Positions 7,597-14,452 of a stretch of DNA of 38,750 nucleotides are shown piece after piece. Location of the stretch: the NCBI GenBank assembly GCA_031394045.1, contig JANMWN010000084.1:1-38750 (forward strand). Direction: 5' to 3'. Source of the DNA: JANYIP01 sp031394045. Lineage in GTDB: Bacteria > Actinomycetota > Actinomycetes > Prado026. The stretch's first letter is position 1. Every line of letters begins with the position of its first letter. The position numbers and the translations under genes were made by a program. Under the pieces are notes generated by a model. It was not told the DNA's origin, ran no database searches, and was given only the letters and a program-made list of their open reading frames with translations.

Positions 7597-8733
7597 ATGA
7601 CCCGGGCGATCGACGAGGTCCTGCTCGACGACCTCGAGGCACTGATCGCCGCGGACAAGGGCGGAACCCTGCTCGCCCTCGCCGGCGCCGGCGCCCAGGT
7701 ACGCGCGGCGCACACCCTGGCGACCGAGGCCGGGGCCGCGTCCGTCGCGCTCGACGGCCGGCCGCGTGCGGTGGTCGTGGCCGCCCTCGGTGGCTCGGCG
7801 GTCGTCGCGGACCTGCTCACTGCGCTGGCCGGCCCGGGCAGCCCGGTACCGGTGATGGCCGTCCACTCCTCGACCCTGCCCGGCTGGGTGAGCCCGCTCG
7901 ACCTGGTCGTCGCCGTGTCGATGTCCGGCCGTGCGGTCGGCCCGCTCGCCGTCGCGTCCGAGGCGGCACGGCGCGGTTGCCGGCTGCTCACGGTCGGGCG
8001 GGAGCGCTCGCCGCTGGCCGACGTGTGCGCGCGGGCGCGGGGGGTCCACGTACCCGTCCAGAGCGGGTTGCGGTCGTCTCGGGTGGGGCTCTGGGCGCTG
8101 GCGGTACCCGTGCTCGTGGCTGCCGACGCACTCGGTCTCGTACCCGGGGACGCGCACGTGCTCGACGCGACCGCCGACGCGCTCGATGCTGTCGCCGACG
8201 CCGCGCGGCCCTCGTCCGAGGCTTTCGTCAACCCGGCCAAGTCGCTCGCCCTCGACCTCGCGGGCAACGTGCCGCTGGTGCTCGGCGCGGGCGACCTCGC
8301 TGGCGTGGCCGCGCTGCGCACTGCCGCCCAGCTCTCCCGCAACGCCCGTCACCCCGCGGTCCCGGGCATCCTTCCGGACGCCGCGGCCGAGGTGGTCGCG
8401 ACCTTCGACGGGCCGTTCGTCCGCAGCTCCGACGACCTGTTCGCCGACCCGTTCGACGCGCCCACCTCGACCGCGCTGCGGCTGCTGCTCCTGCACGACA
8501 CGGTCGACGACGAGGACGACGACGTACGCCGTGTCGCCGCCGTCGTGGCCGACACTGCGCGCGACGGCGGCGTCCTGGTCACCGAGCTGCGGGCCGGGCC
8601 CGGTCCCGCGCTCGCCCGGATCGCCAGCCTGATCGGGCTCACCGACTTCGCGTCGGTCTACCTCGCGCTCGGGCTCGGCCTGGACCCTGCGACCTCGCCG
8701 CACGTGGCCGACCTCAAAGAACGGATGCGATGA
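7597..8733 (+). CDS. SIS domain protein, phosphoglucose/phosphomannose isomerase-like (Rv3256c type)
   Basis: A 378-residue protein with a tandem sugar-isomerase (SIS) architecture. The first subdomain spans about residues 55-150 (AALGGSAVVADLL, then a SMSGRAVGP phosphate-binding turn); the second covers about residues 210-370. Members are annotated as bifunctional glucose/mannose-6-phosphate isomerase-like, and the neighbouring manB supports a role in fructose-6-P to mannose-1-P conversion. Many actinobacterial members are divergent, so catalysis is inferred. ATG at 7597 has a GAGGA-like ribosome site upstream. The stop overlaps the CDF start by 4 bp. Confidence 0.8.
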   Translation: MTRAIDEVLLDDLEALIAADKGGTLLALAGAGAQVRAAHTLATEAGAASVALDGRPRAVVVAALGGSAVVADLLTALAGPGSPVPVMAVHSSTLPGWVSPLDLVVAVSMSGRAVGPLAVASEAARRGCRLLTVGRERSPLADVCARARGVHVPVQSGLRSSRVGLWALAVPVLVAADALGLVPGDAHVLDATADALDAVADAARPSSEAFVNPAKSLALDLAGNVPLVLGAGDLAGVAALRTAAQLSRNARHPAVPGILPDAAAEVVATFDGPFVRSSDDLFADPFDAPTSTALRLLLLHDTVDDEDDDVRRVAAVVADTARDGGVLVTELRAGPGPALARIASLIGLTDFASVYLALGLGLDPATSPHVADLKERMR

Positions 8734-9650
8734 GCAGCTCGGGCGGCACCAAGGCGATCGTCGCCGCACTGGTGGCCAACCTGGGGATCGCGGTCTCCAA
8801 GTTCGTCGCCTTCGGCGTCACCGGCTCGACCTCGATGGCGTCCGAGGGCGTGCACTCGCTCGCGGACTCCGGCAACCAGCTGCTGCTGCTCGTCGGTGGC
8901 CGGCGGGCCCAACGGGCCGCGGACGACGAGCACCCGTTCGGCTACGGGCGGTCCCGCTACGTCTACGCGTTCATCGTCTCGATCGTGCTGTTCAGCCTCG
9001 GTGGCGTGTTCGCGATCTACGAGGGCAGCCACAAGATCGCGCAGCCGGAGCCGCTGACGTCACCGCAGTGGGCCTTCGGGGTGCTGATCTTCGCCATCGT
9101 GCTCGAGTCGTTCTCGTTGCGTACGGCCGTACGCGAGGCCTCGCACGACCGCGGTAGCCTCGGCTGGTCGGAGTACGTGCGGCACGCCAAGGCCCCCGAG
9201 CTGCCCGTCGTCCTCCTCGAGGACACCGGTGCGCTGCTCGGCCTCGTGGTGGCCCTGCTCGGCGTGACCCTGGCCGTGGTGACCGGCAACGGTCGCTGGG
9301 ACGGCATCGGCTCGCTGACCATCGGGCTGCTCCTGGTGGCGATCGCGATCTTCCTGGCGCTGGAGATGAACAGCCTGCTGATCGGCGAGTCGGGCACCCG
9401 CGCCGACGTCGCAGCGATCCGCAGCGCGCTCGAGGCCGGCGACGACATCAGCCGGATCATCCACCTCAAGACCCTGCACCTGGGGCCGGAGGAGTTGATG
9501 GTCGCCGCCAAGATCGCGGTAGCGCACGACGACACGGCGGCTGCCGTCGCGCGGGCGATCGACGCGGCCGAGGTACGCGTACGTGCCGCCGTACCCATCG
9601 CCCGGGTGATCTACCTGGAGCCCGACATCGACCGTGGTCCCGACGCCTGA
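8730..9650 (+). CDS. Cation diffusion facilitator (CDF) family transporter
   Basis: A 306-residue membrane protein with the CDF pattern: a first helix with ALVANLGIAVSKF, a second with SMASEGVHSLADSGNQ carrying the HxxxD metal site, then DEHPFGYGRSRY. Further helices contain EDTGALLGLVVALLG, and a cytoplasmic C-terminal domain ends in RVIYLEPDID. CDF proteins exchange Zn2+, Mn2+ or Fe2+ for protons and export metal. The substrate cannot be read from the sequence. The gene is last in the manB operon (ATGA overlap). The 3' side is where the restriction-modification island begins; CDF and the MerR-like gene were probably convergent neighbours before that insertion. Confidence 0.9.
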   Translation: MSSSGGTKAIVAALVANLGIAVSKFVAFGVTGSTSMASEGVHSLADSGNQLLLLVGGRRAQRAADDEHPFGYGRSRYVYAFIVSIVLFSLGGVFAIYEGSHKIAQPEPLTSPQWAFGVLIFAIVLESFSLRTAVREASHDRGSLGWSEYVRHAKAPELPVVLLEDTGALLGLVVALLGVTLAVVTGNGRWDGIGSLTIGLLLVAIAIFLALEMNSLLIGESGTRADVAAIRSALEAGDDISRIIHLKTLHLGPEELMVAAKIAVAHDDTAAAVARAIDAAEVRVRAAVPIARVIYLEPDIDRGPDA

Positions 9651-9682
9651 CCCTGCTCGGCGCGGTGCTCCCACGTGCTTCG

Positions 9683-9693
9683 GCGCGTCGGCT
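9683..9693 (+). repeat. Left copy of 11-bp direct repeat flanking the R-M island
   Basis: GCGCGTCGGCT here is identical to 12102-12112. The two copies bracket the methyltransferase and nuclease genes with little extra DNA. They may mark the recombination or target-duplication boundary; an 11-bp match in GC-rich DNA can also arise by chance. Confidence 0.5.
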
Positions 9694-9779
9694 CGACCCC
9701 GCAATCCATCCCTTAAACATGGTAAGACGACCCTCGACTACCTAGTTTGCGCGTTGCGCTGGCTTCGCGCGGAGGCGCT

Positions 9780-9790
9780 CCCGGATCACC
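9780..9790 (+). promoter_or_regulatory. Left arm of 11-bp perfect inverted repeat upstream of the methyltransferase
   Basis: CCCGGATCACC is the exact reverse complement of 9862-9872. The arms are 71 bp apart, and the right arm touches the candidate -10 (TACGGT, 9874-9879) of the methyltransferase gene. It could be a paired operator, a site for methylation-sensitive autoregulation, or the ends of a DNA or RNA stem. Confidence 0.5.
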
Positions 9791-9861
9791 AGTGCGTCTC
9801 GGAGCCGGGTCCGCCGGGCTGGGCCATCCACCGTCGATGGGCGTGGAGACTCGAGTTTGTC

Positions 9862-9872
9862 GGTGATCCGGG
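9862..9872 (+). promoter_or_regulatory. Right arm of inverted repeat, next to the methyltransferase -10
   Basis: GGTGATCCGGG pairs perfectly with 9780-9790. It sits immediately before TACGGT, where bound protein would block RNA polymerase. Function is inferred from position. Confidence 0.5.
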
Positions 9873-9873
9873 C

Positions 9874-9879
9874 TACGGT
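9874..9879 (+). promoter_or_regulatory. Candidate -10 of the methyltransferase gene
   Basis: TACGGT (TAnnnT) would start transcription near 9886, giving a ~19-nt leader that includes the AAGGAGG ribosome site at 9894-9900. No good -35 at normal spacing is visible. Confidence 0.35.
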
Positions 9880-9904
9880 TCCGGCAGTCGGCCAAGGAGG
9901 TTCA

Positions 9905-11104
9905 GTGCGGATCGCGGGCTTGTTCGCGGGCATCGGTGGCATCGAGCTCGGGTTCCACAGGGCACTCGGCCCTGCCGTCGAAACGGAGCTCCTCTGCGAG
10001 TCCTGGGCACCCGCCCAGGCTGTGCTCCGGGCTCGCTTTCCGGGAGTGGAGATTCACCCAGACGTTCGTGAGCTCCGCGACCTGCCTCGCGGCCTTGACC
10101 TGCTCTCCGCGGGCTTCCCCTGCACGGATCTGTCGCAGGCCGGCCGCACGGCTGGCATCGGCGGGGACCAGTCCGGCCTCGTCTCCCATGTCTTCCAAGC
10201 GCTGCGACTCGCAGCCGCGAGCAACCGCCGCCAGCCCTGGCTGATGATCGAGAACGTCCCAAACATGCTGTCACTCGACAAGGGCCGAGCGATGGCCTAC
10301 CTCGTCAGCGAGATTGAAGAGCTGGGGTACCGCTGGGCCTACCGCGTGGTGGACTCACGGTTCACGGGGCTTCCGCAGCGACGTCGTCGGGTGATCTTGC
10401 TTGCGTCGACCAGCGAAGATCCGCGCGCAGTGCTGTTCGCTGACAACGCTGGAGAGCGTCCGGGGGGCGACCTTGCTGCCGATGCTTACGGCTTCTACTG
10501 GACGGAGGGACGGGGCGGTCTTGGATGGGCACAGGACGCGGTTCCCACGTTGAAGGGCGGGTCGACAATCGGTATCCCGTCGCCCCCAGCGATCTGGGTT
10601 CCAGGCGCACCGACAGATCGCCTCTTCGTTACGCCAACGATCGAGGATGCCGAAGCCATGCAGGGCTTCGAACGTGGCTGGACGGATGTTTCCGTCACGT
10701 CGCACCGGAACGGTCCTCGCTGGAAGCTCGTCGGCAATGCGGTCACGACTCGTGTTGCCGAGTGGGTCGCGGAACGCATCGTGACGCCAGGTGAGCCTCA
10801 GGTAGACCTGTACGCGCGGGCGGTAGAACAGCGCTGGCCGACCGGGGCTTGGGGTGAGCACGGGAAGGCATTTGCCGTCGACATCTCAGAGTTCCCAAGG
10901 CTTGCTCCGTACGAGCACCTGTCCTCTGTGGTGGACGTAGGCGCGGCCAGACCCCTGAGCCTGCGGGCGATCAATGGGTTCCGCAACCGGCTGCACCAAG
11001 GGAATCTGGGCCGGTTCGACGGGTTCCGCGGGGACGTCGACAGGTACGCGGAAGGGGCGAGGCTCGCCACGCACGGCGAGGGGCAACTACCGATGGATGT
11101 CTGA
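9905..11104 (+). CDS. DNA (cytosine-5-)-methyltransferase of a type II R-M system
   Basis: A 399-residue C5-cytosine methyltransferase that uses S-adenosylmethionine. Motifs in order: I (GLFAGIGGIELGF, residues 5-17), IV with the catalytic cysteine (GFPCTDLSQAGRT, Cys73), VI (ENVPNM, 116-121), VIII (QRRRRV, 158-163), IX (PTLKGG, 214-219) and X (VGNAVTTRVAEW, 276-287). The target-recognition stretch between VIII and IX is short (~45 residues), so specificity may be encoded partly elsewhere. About 110 residues follow motif X, an unusual C-terminal extension. The start is GTG at 9905, four bases after AAGGAGG; an in-frame GTG at 9857 has no ribosome site. The adjacent nuclease-like gene makes a type II system likely. 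The recognition sequence is unknown. Confidence 0.93.
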   Translation: MRIAGLFAGIGGIELGFHRALGPAVETELLCESWAPAQAVLRARFPGVEIHPDVRELRDLPRGLDLLSAGFPCTDLSQAGRTAGIGGDQSGLVSHVFQALRLAAASNRRQPWLMIENVPNMLSLDKGRAMAYLVSEIEELGYRWAYRVVDSRFTGLPQRRRRVILLASTSEDPRAVLFADNAGERPGGDLAADAYGFYWTEGRGGLGWAQDAVPTLKGGSTIGIPSPPAIWVPGAPTDRLFVTPTIEDAEAMQGFERGWTDVSVTSHRNGPRWKLVGNAVTTRVAEWVAERIVTPGEPQVDLYARAVEQRWPTGAWGEHGKAFAVDISEFPRLAPYEHLSSVVDVGAARPLSLRAINGFRNRLHQGNLGRFDGFRGDVDRYAEGARLATHGEGQLPMDV

Positions 11105-11113
11105 CAAGTGAGT

Positions 11114-11119
11114 TAGCCT
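11114..11119 (+). promoter_or_regulatory. -10 element of the nuclease gene (leaderless)
   Basis: TAGCCT lies in the 21-bp gap after the methyltransferase stop and ends six bases before the GTG at 11126. It gives the nuclease its own promoter, so methyltransferase and nuclease levels could be set separately. Confidence 0.5.
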
Positions 11120-11125
11120 CGCAGC

Positions 11126-11977
11126 GTGCATGGACCGGAGATACTCGCGCGCTTCCTGTCGGTCCGCGGTCCGGCTGACAAGTATGGCCAGCACTGGCAG
11201 TACAACTCCCGCTCTGACCGACATGGCAAGGTCGGTTGCTGGGGCGTTGCCTTCGACCTGCTTGCACAGTCGTCCTTGATGCAGCAGCACGCTCGTGCCG
11301 GCAAGATCGTGCTCGGCGTCAATCATGAGATGCGGGACTTCCAGACGGATCGCCAGAAGGTGCTCGACCTGGTCATCGCTCGGCCGCACGCAGCTGCTGA
11401 CGACGAGGTACCGACCTTCCGCGAGCTGGCCGAGCAGTACGGCATCGAGTTCACCGGCGCCGAACAGACACTCCTGGGAAGTTTGCCCGAGATCAAGGTC
11501 GCACCCGTCGGTGCAGTACTCATCGCGCTTGAGGCAAAGGCGTGCATGACGGCGCATGTGAAATCGCTGCCCCGCATCTACGACGAGCTGAACTCCTCGC
11601 ACCTGGCGATCCACGGAGCATCCAGCCAGGCGCTCGCCATTGCGTATGTGCAGGTGAACGATGCGGATGAGTTCTTGTCCTCAGTCAAGAACTCGGAGCG
11701 AATGTCGGAGGGGCTGCCTCTAAGGGCGACCGTCCACAGGCAGCCGGCAGACACCATTCGCGTGCTGGACAAGGTCGCACAGATCCCGCGCCGATCGGGA
11801 AAGGCCGGAAACGGCTTCGACGCGATCGGTGTTACCGTCCTCGACTTCCGCAACGACGGTGGCAGCGTGACCTTGGTGGAGGCACCTCCGGCGCCTCAGC
11901 CGGGAAGCAACTTCCACTACGCCGGCATGATCGTTCGCATGGCCAACGAGTACGACGCGACGTTCTCTCACATCTGA
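11126..11977 (+). CDS. Putative type II restriction endonuclease, PD-(D/E)xK-like
   Basis: This 283-residue protein is paired with the methyltransferase. The central part has VLDLVIARP (Asp81) and later VLIALEAKACMT, in which Glu136-Ala-Lys138 at the end of a hydrophobic strand fits the ExK half of a PD-(D/E)xK active site. A helix with RIYDELNSSHLAIHG follows. The assignment of Asp81 as the acidic partner is tentative. Other segments (KYGQHWQYNSRSD near the N-terminus, NFHYAGMIVRM near the C-terminus) are not recognised. I infer a nuclease cutting the sequence protected by the neighbour; no cleavage family could be named. The GTG at 11126 is supported by the -10 hexamer upstream. Codon use is lower in G/C than the surrounding genes, consistent with transfer. 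Confidence 0.75.
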   Translation: MHGPEILARFLSVRGPADKYGQHWQYNSRSDRHGKVGCWGVAFDLLAQSSLMQQHARAGKIVLGVNHEMRDFQTDRQKVLDLVIARPHAAADDEVPTFRELAEQYGIEFTGAEQTLLGSLPEIKVAPVGAVLIALEAKACMTAHVKSLPRIYDELNSSHLAIHGASSQALAIAYVQVNDADEFLSSVKNSERMSEGLPLRATVHRQPADTIRVLDKVAQIPRRSGKAGNGFDAIGVTVLDFRNDGGSVTLVEAPPAPQPGSNFHYAGMIVRMANEYDATFSHI

Positions 11978-12048
11978 GCGGACCGGCAAGGTCGACCGTT
12001 TGCACAGCGCGGCCGAGCCCTCGACGTCGCCAGGCTTCCTGAAAGCTT

Positions 12049-12100
12049 GATCGCTGCAGACAAACCGGGGGCCAGGACCCCCAGATTGTCTGCAGCGATC
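12049..12100. terminator. Strong bipartite hairpin, probable bidirectional terminator
   Basis: Perfect 15-bp arms (12049-12063 with 12086-12100) enclose an inner 5-bp GGGGG/CCCCC stem with a 6-nt loop (12067-12071 with 12078-12082). It lies between the convergent nuclease and MerR-like genes. No long T tract follows, as is common in actinobacteria. A protein-binding palindrome is the alternative. Confidence 0.7.
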
Positions 12101-12101
12101 C

Positions 12102-12112
12102 GCGCGTCGGCT
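12102..12112 (+). repeat. Right copy of 11-bp direct repeat, overlapping the MerR-like stop codon
   Basis: GCGCGTCGGCT is identical to 9683-9693. Its last two bases fall in the stop codon of the minus-strand regulator gene, which is left intact. This is what insertion by duplication of a short target next to a gene end would produce. Confidence 0.5.
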
Positions 12113-12446
12113 AGTAGCCGCGGAGGAGGCGCTGGGCCTTGGTCTGGTCGAAGTCGAGCGCGCGGGTGGGCTGGGCGATGCGGCCGGTGAGCCGGCCCAG
12201 CTGCAGCAGGTCGGCGGAGACGGCCGCGTCGGTCATCGCCCGGAGCGCGAAGGCCAGCGCCTGCGGCGAGACGCCGTACCGCTGCTCCACAGCCGTCGCC
12301 CACGCGGCGGCGGCGAGGTCCTCGCGGTCGTACTGACGGTGCATGCCGGGGGCTTCGGCGCCCGGTGGGAGCAGCCCGAGGCCCTCGCGGTAGCGGAGCA
12401 TCCGGGCGGTCGTACCCAGCCTCTGGGCGGCTTCGGTGATGCGCAT
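12111..12446 (-). CDS. MerR-family-like HTH regulator
   Basis: A 111-residue protein with a MerR-type N-terminal helix-turn-helix: MRITEAAQRLGTTARMLRYRE, then LGLLPP and a wing HRQYDREDL. The rest is a short helical tail; there is no obvious ligand-binding domain or metal-binding cysteine. The gene is divergent from ahcY with 90 bp between the starts, so it may control ahcY or itself; that is inference. The start is ATG at 12446, with a CAGAAT hexamer six bases upstream on the minus strand, fitting a leaderless mRNA. The stop coincides with the right direct repeat of the R-M island. Confidence 0.8.
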   Translation of the reverse strand: MRITEAAQRLGTTARMLRYREGLGLLPPGAEAPGMHRQYDREDLAAAAWATAVEQRYGVSPQALAFALRAMTDAAVSADLLQLGRLTGRIAQPTRALDFDQTKAQRLLRGY

Positions 12447-12452
12447 AGGACC

Positions 12453-12458
12453 ATTCTG
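12453..12458 (-). promoter_or_regulatory. -10 element of the MerR-like gene (leaderless)
   Basis: On the minus strand CAGAAT is separated by six bases from the ATG at 12446. There is no ribosome site in that gap. Confidence 0.45.
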
Positions 12459-12523
12459 CCCCGCCCGGAAGCCATTCTTGACGCGATCGTGTATGAAATG
12501 CGCACCAAGCGCCGAGTTGACCC

Positions 12524-12529
12524 TAGGAT
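12524..12529 (+). promoter_or_regulatory. -10 element of ahcY (leaderless)
   Basis: TAGGAT ends seven bases before the ATG at 12537, predicting that the mRNA starts at the initiation codon. This leaves no room for an SAH riboswitch or Shine-Dalgarno site. Confidence 0.5.
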
Positions 12530-12536
12530 CGCCCGC

Positions 12537-13817
12537 ATGACCCAGACGACAGAGACCCCGAAGCACGACATCGCCGACGCCTCCCTGGCTGCCCAGGGCA
12601 AGGCGCGCATCGAATGGGCCGAGCGTTCCATGCCGGTCCTGCGCCAGATCCGTGAGCGGTTCGCCAAGGAGCGCCCGTTCGAGGGCGTCCGCATCGCCGC
12701 GTGCATGCACGTGACGACCGAGACCGCCAACCTCATGCGCGCGCTGCAGGCCGGCGGCGCCGACCTGGCCCTCTGCGCGAGCAACCCGCTGTCGACCCAG
12801 GACGACACCGCTGCCGCGCTGGTCCACGAGTTCGGCATCTCGGTCTTCGCCCACCACGGCGTCGACAACGAGGGCTACTACAAGGACATCAACGCCGCGC
12901 TCGACATCGCCCCCCACCAGGTCTTCGACGACGGCTGCGACCTCGTCAACACCCTGCACACGACGCGTACCGAGCTGCTTGACGGGGTCAAGGGCGGCTG
13001 CGAGGAGACCACCACGGGCGTCATCCGGCTCAAGGCGATGACCGCCGACAAGGCACTGCGCTTCCCGATGGTCGCGGTCAACGACACGGACACCAAGCAC
13101 ATGTTCGACAACCGCTACGGCACCGGCCAGTCGACCCTCGACGCGATCTTCCGCGCCACCAACACCCTGCTCGCCGGCAAGACCGTCGTCGTCGCCGGCT
13201 ACGGCTACTGCGGCAAGGGTGTCGCCGAGCGTTCCAAGGGCATGGGCGCGAACGTGGTCGTCACCGAGATCGACCCGACCAAGGCGCTGGACGCGACCAT
13301 GCAGGGCTACAAGGTCCTGCCGATGAACGAGGCCGCCCGCATCGGCGACGTCTTCGTCACCGTCACCGGCAACCGCGACGTGCTGCGCCAGGAGCACTTC
13401 GAGAAGATGAAGGACGGCGCGATCTTCGCCAACTCCGGTCACTTCGACATCGAGATCGACGTCAAGTGGCTCGAGGACAACGCCACCACCGTCAACCGCA
13501 AGATCCGGCACCAGACCGACGAGTACGTCTTCGCCGACGGCCGTCGCCTGATCCTGCTCGCCGAGGGCCGGCTGGTGAACCTGGGCGCCGCCGAGGGTCA
13601 CCCCGCCGCCGTCATGGACATGTCCTTCGCCGACCAGGCCCTGACGGCAGAGTGGTTGGTGGCCAACGCCTCCGAGCTCGCCCCGGGCGTCTACGACGTA
13701 CCCACCGAGATCGACAAGGACGTCGCACGGCTCAAGCTCGCGGCCATGGGCGTGGACATCGACCGGCTCACCGACGCGCAGGCCGAGTACCTCTCGAGCT
13801 GGCAGCACGGCTCGTGA
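12537..13817 (+). CDS. ahcY: Adenosylhomocysteinase (S-adenosylhomocysteine hydrolase)
   Basis: A 426-residue NAD+-dependent cytosolic enzyme that splits S-adenosylhomocysteine into adenosine and homocysteine, recycling the by-product of all SAM-dependent methylation. Diagnostic parts: HVTTETANLMRAL and CASNPLSTQDD near the N-terminus, EETTTGVIRL, NDTDTKHMFDNRYG, the dinucleotide-binding GYGYCGKG (residues 221-228), and the end DRLTDAQAEYLSSW. At 426 residues it is the shorter form seen in archaea and many bacteria, lacking the ~40-residue insert of the ~495-residue mycobacterial SahH. It is leaderless by position of the -10. The stop overlaps the next start as GTGA. The family is certain. 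Confidence 0.96.
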   Translation: MTQTTETPKHDIADASLAAQGKARIEWAERSMPVLRQIRERFAKERPFEGVRIAACMHVTTETANLMRALQAGGADLALCASNPLSTQDDTAAALVHEFGISVFAHHGVDNEGYYKDINAALDIAPHQVFDDGCDLVNTLHTTRTELLDGVKGGCEETTTGVIRLKAMTADKALRFPMVAVNDTDTKHMFDNRYGTGQSTLDAIFRATNTLLAGKTVVVAGYGYCGKGVAERSKGMGANVVVTEIDPTKALDATMQGYKVLPMNEAARIGDVFVTVTGNRDVLRQEHFEKMKDGAIFANSGHFDIEIDVKWLEDNATTVNRKIRHQTDEYVFADGRRLILLAEGRLVNLGAAEGHPAAVMDMSFADQALTAEWLVANASELAPGVYDVPTEIDKDVARLKLAAMGVDIDRLTDAQAEYLSSWQHGS

Positions 13818-14452
13818 CCGATGACCGGCGCCGGATCGGCGTCCTCGGCACCGGCGCGGTCGGTACCGCGGTCGCCGACCGGCTCACCGGTCTCGGGCAC
13901 GACGTACTGATCGGGTCGCGTACGGCGTCCAGCGACGTCGTGCGTACCTTCGCCGAGGCTGCGGCCTACGGCGAGATCGTCGTCAACGCGACCGGCGGGC
14001 TGGTGAGCGTCCAGGCGCTCACCGCCGCCGGCGCGGACAACCTCGCGGGCAAGCCACTGGTCGACATCGCCAACGCGCTCGACTTCTCCGGCGGCTTCCC
14101 GCCCAAGGTGCTGGCCTCGGACGCCGAGAGCCTGGCCGAGCGGATCCAGGCCGCCTTCCCCGAGGCGCTCGTCGTCAAGGCGCTCAACACCTTGACCGCC
14201 GACCTGATGGTCCACCCTCGTTCGCTGCCCGCCCCGCACAGCACGTTCCTGGCCGGCAACGACGAGAGCGCCAAGGCGACGGTGCGCGGCCTCCTGCTCG
14301 AGTTCGGCTGGTCCGGCGACGAGGTGATCGACCTCGGCGACCTGACGGCGGCGCGCGGCCTGGAGATGTGGATGCCGTTGTGGCTGCGGATGTACGGCGT
14401 GCTCGGGTCGCCGGCGTTCAACATCCACGTGGTCCGTGCTGCCGACGCCTGA
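13814..14452 (+). CDS. NAD(P)-binding protein of the F420:NADP oxidoreductase-like family
   Basis: A 212-residue Rossmann-fold protein. RRIGVLGTGAVGTAVADRL gives the GxGxxG loop, followed by GSRTAS, typical of NADPH binding. The middle matches the family annotated as NADPH-dependent F420 reductase or predicted dinucleotide-binding enzyme (VNATGG, VDIANALDF, VKALNTLTADLMVHP), and the end carries EMWMPLWLRMYG. Which reaction it catalyses is unclear, and many members are not F420 enzymes. It is co-transcribed with ahcY (4-bp overlap), and its end overlaps the next gene by 17 bp. Confidence 0.83.
   Translation: MTDDRRRIGVLGTGAVGTAVADRLTGLGHDVLIGSRTASSDVVRTFAEAAAYGEIVVNATGGLVSVQALTAAGADNLAGKPLVDIANALDFSGGFPPKVLASDAESLAERIQAAFPEALVVKALNTLTADLMVHPRSLPAPHSTFLAGNDESAKATVRGLLLEFGWSGDEVIDLGDLTAARGLEMWMPLWLRMYGVLGSPAFNIHVVRAADA

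Larger units (their letters stand above)
9651..9904. other. Non-coding left flank of the R-M island
   Basis: These 254 bp between the CDF and methyltransferase genes hold no convincing gene. They contain the left copy of the 11-bp direct repeat, a stretch richer in A/T than its surroundings (about 9710-9755), the 11-bp inverted repeat, a possible -10, and the methyltransferase ribosome site AAGGAGG at 9894-9900. Confidence 0.7.
9683..12112. mobile_element. Putative horizontally acquired restriction-modification island
   Basis: The ~2.4-kb segment carries a C5 methyltransferase and a PD-(D/E)xK-like nuclease. Their codons use A or T in third position (ATA, CGA, TAT, CTT, GCA) far more than the neighbours. 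It separates two genes (CDF and the MerR-like regulator) that would otherwise be convergent about 40 bp apart. An 11-bp direct repeat lies at both edges. No transposase or integrase is present, so mobility would be passive. The boundaries are inferred. Confidence 0.5.

Noticed and set aside
9857..9904. Earlier GTG start of the methyltransferase
   Set aside because: No ribosome site precedes 9857, and motif I lies near the N-terminus in this family. GTG at 9905 follows AAGGAGG.
9634..10071. Open frame across the CDF end and the methyltransferase start
   Set aside because: It has no family signature and overlaps the methyltransferase in another frame, which carries motif I in the same bases.
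12447..12536. SAH riboswitch upstream of ahcY
   Set aside because: Only 90 bp separate the divergent starts, the -10 sits seven bases before ATG, and the SAH aptamer core is not visible.
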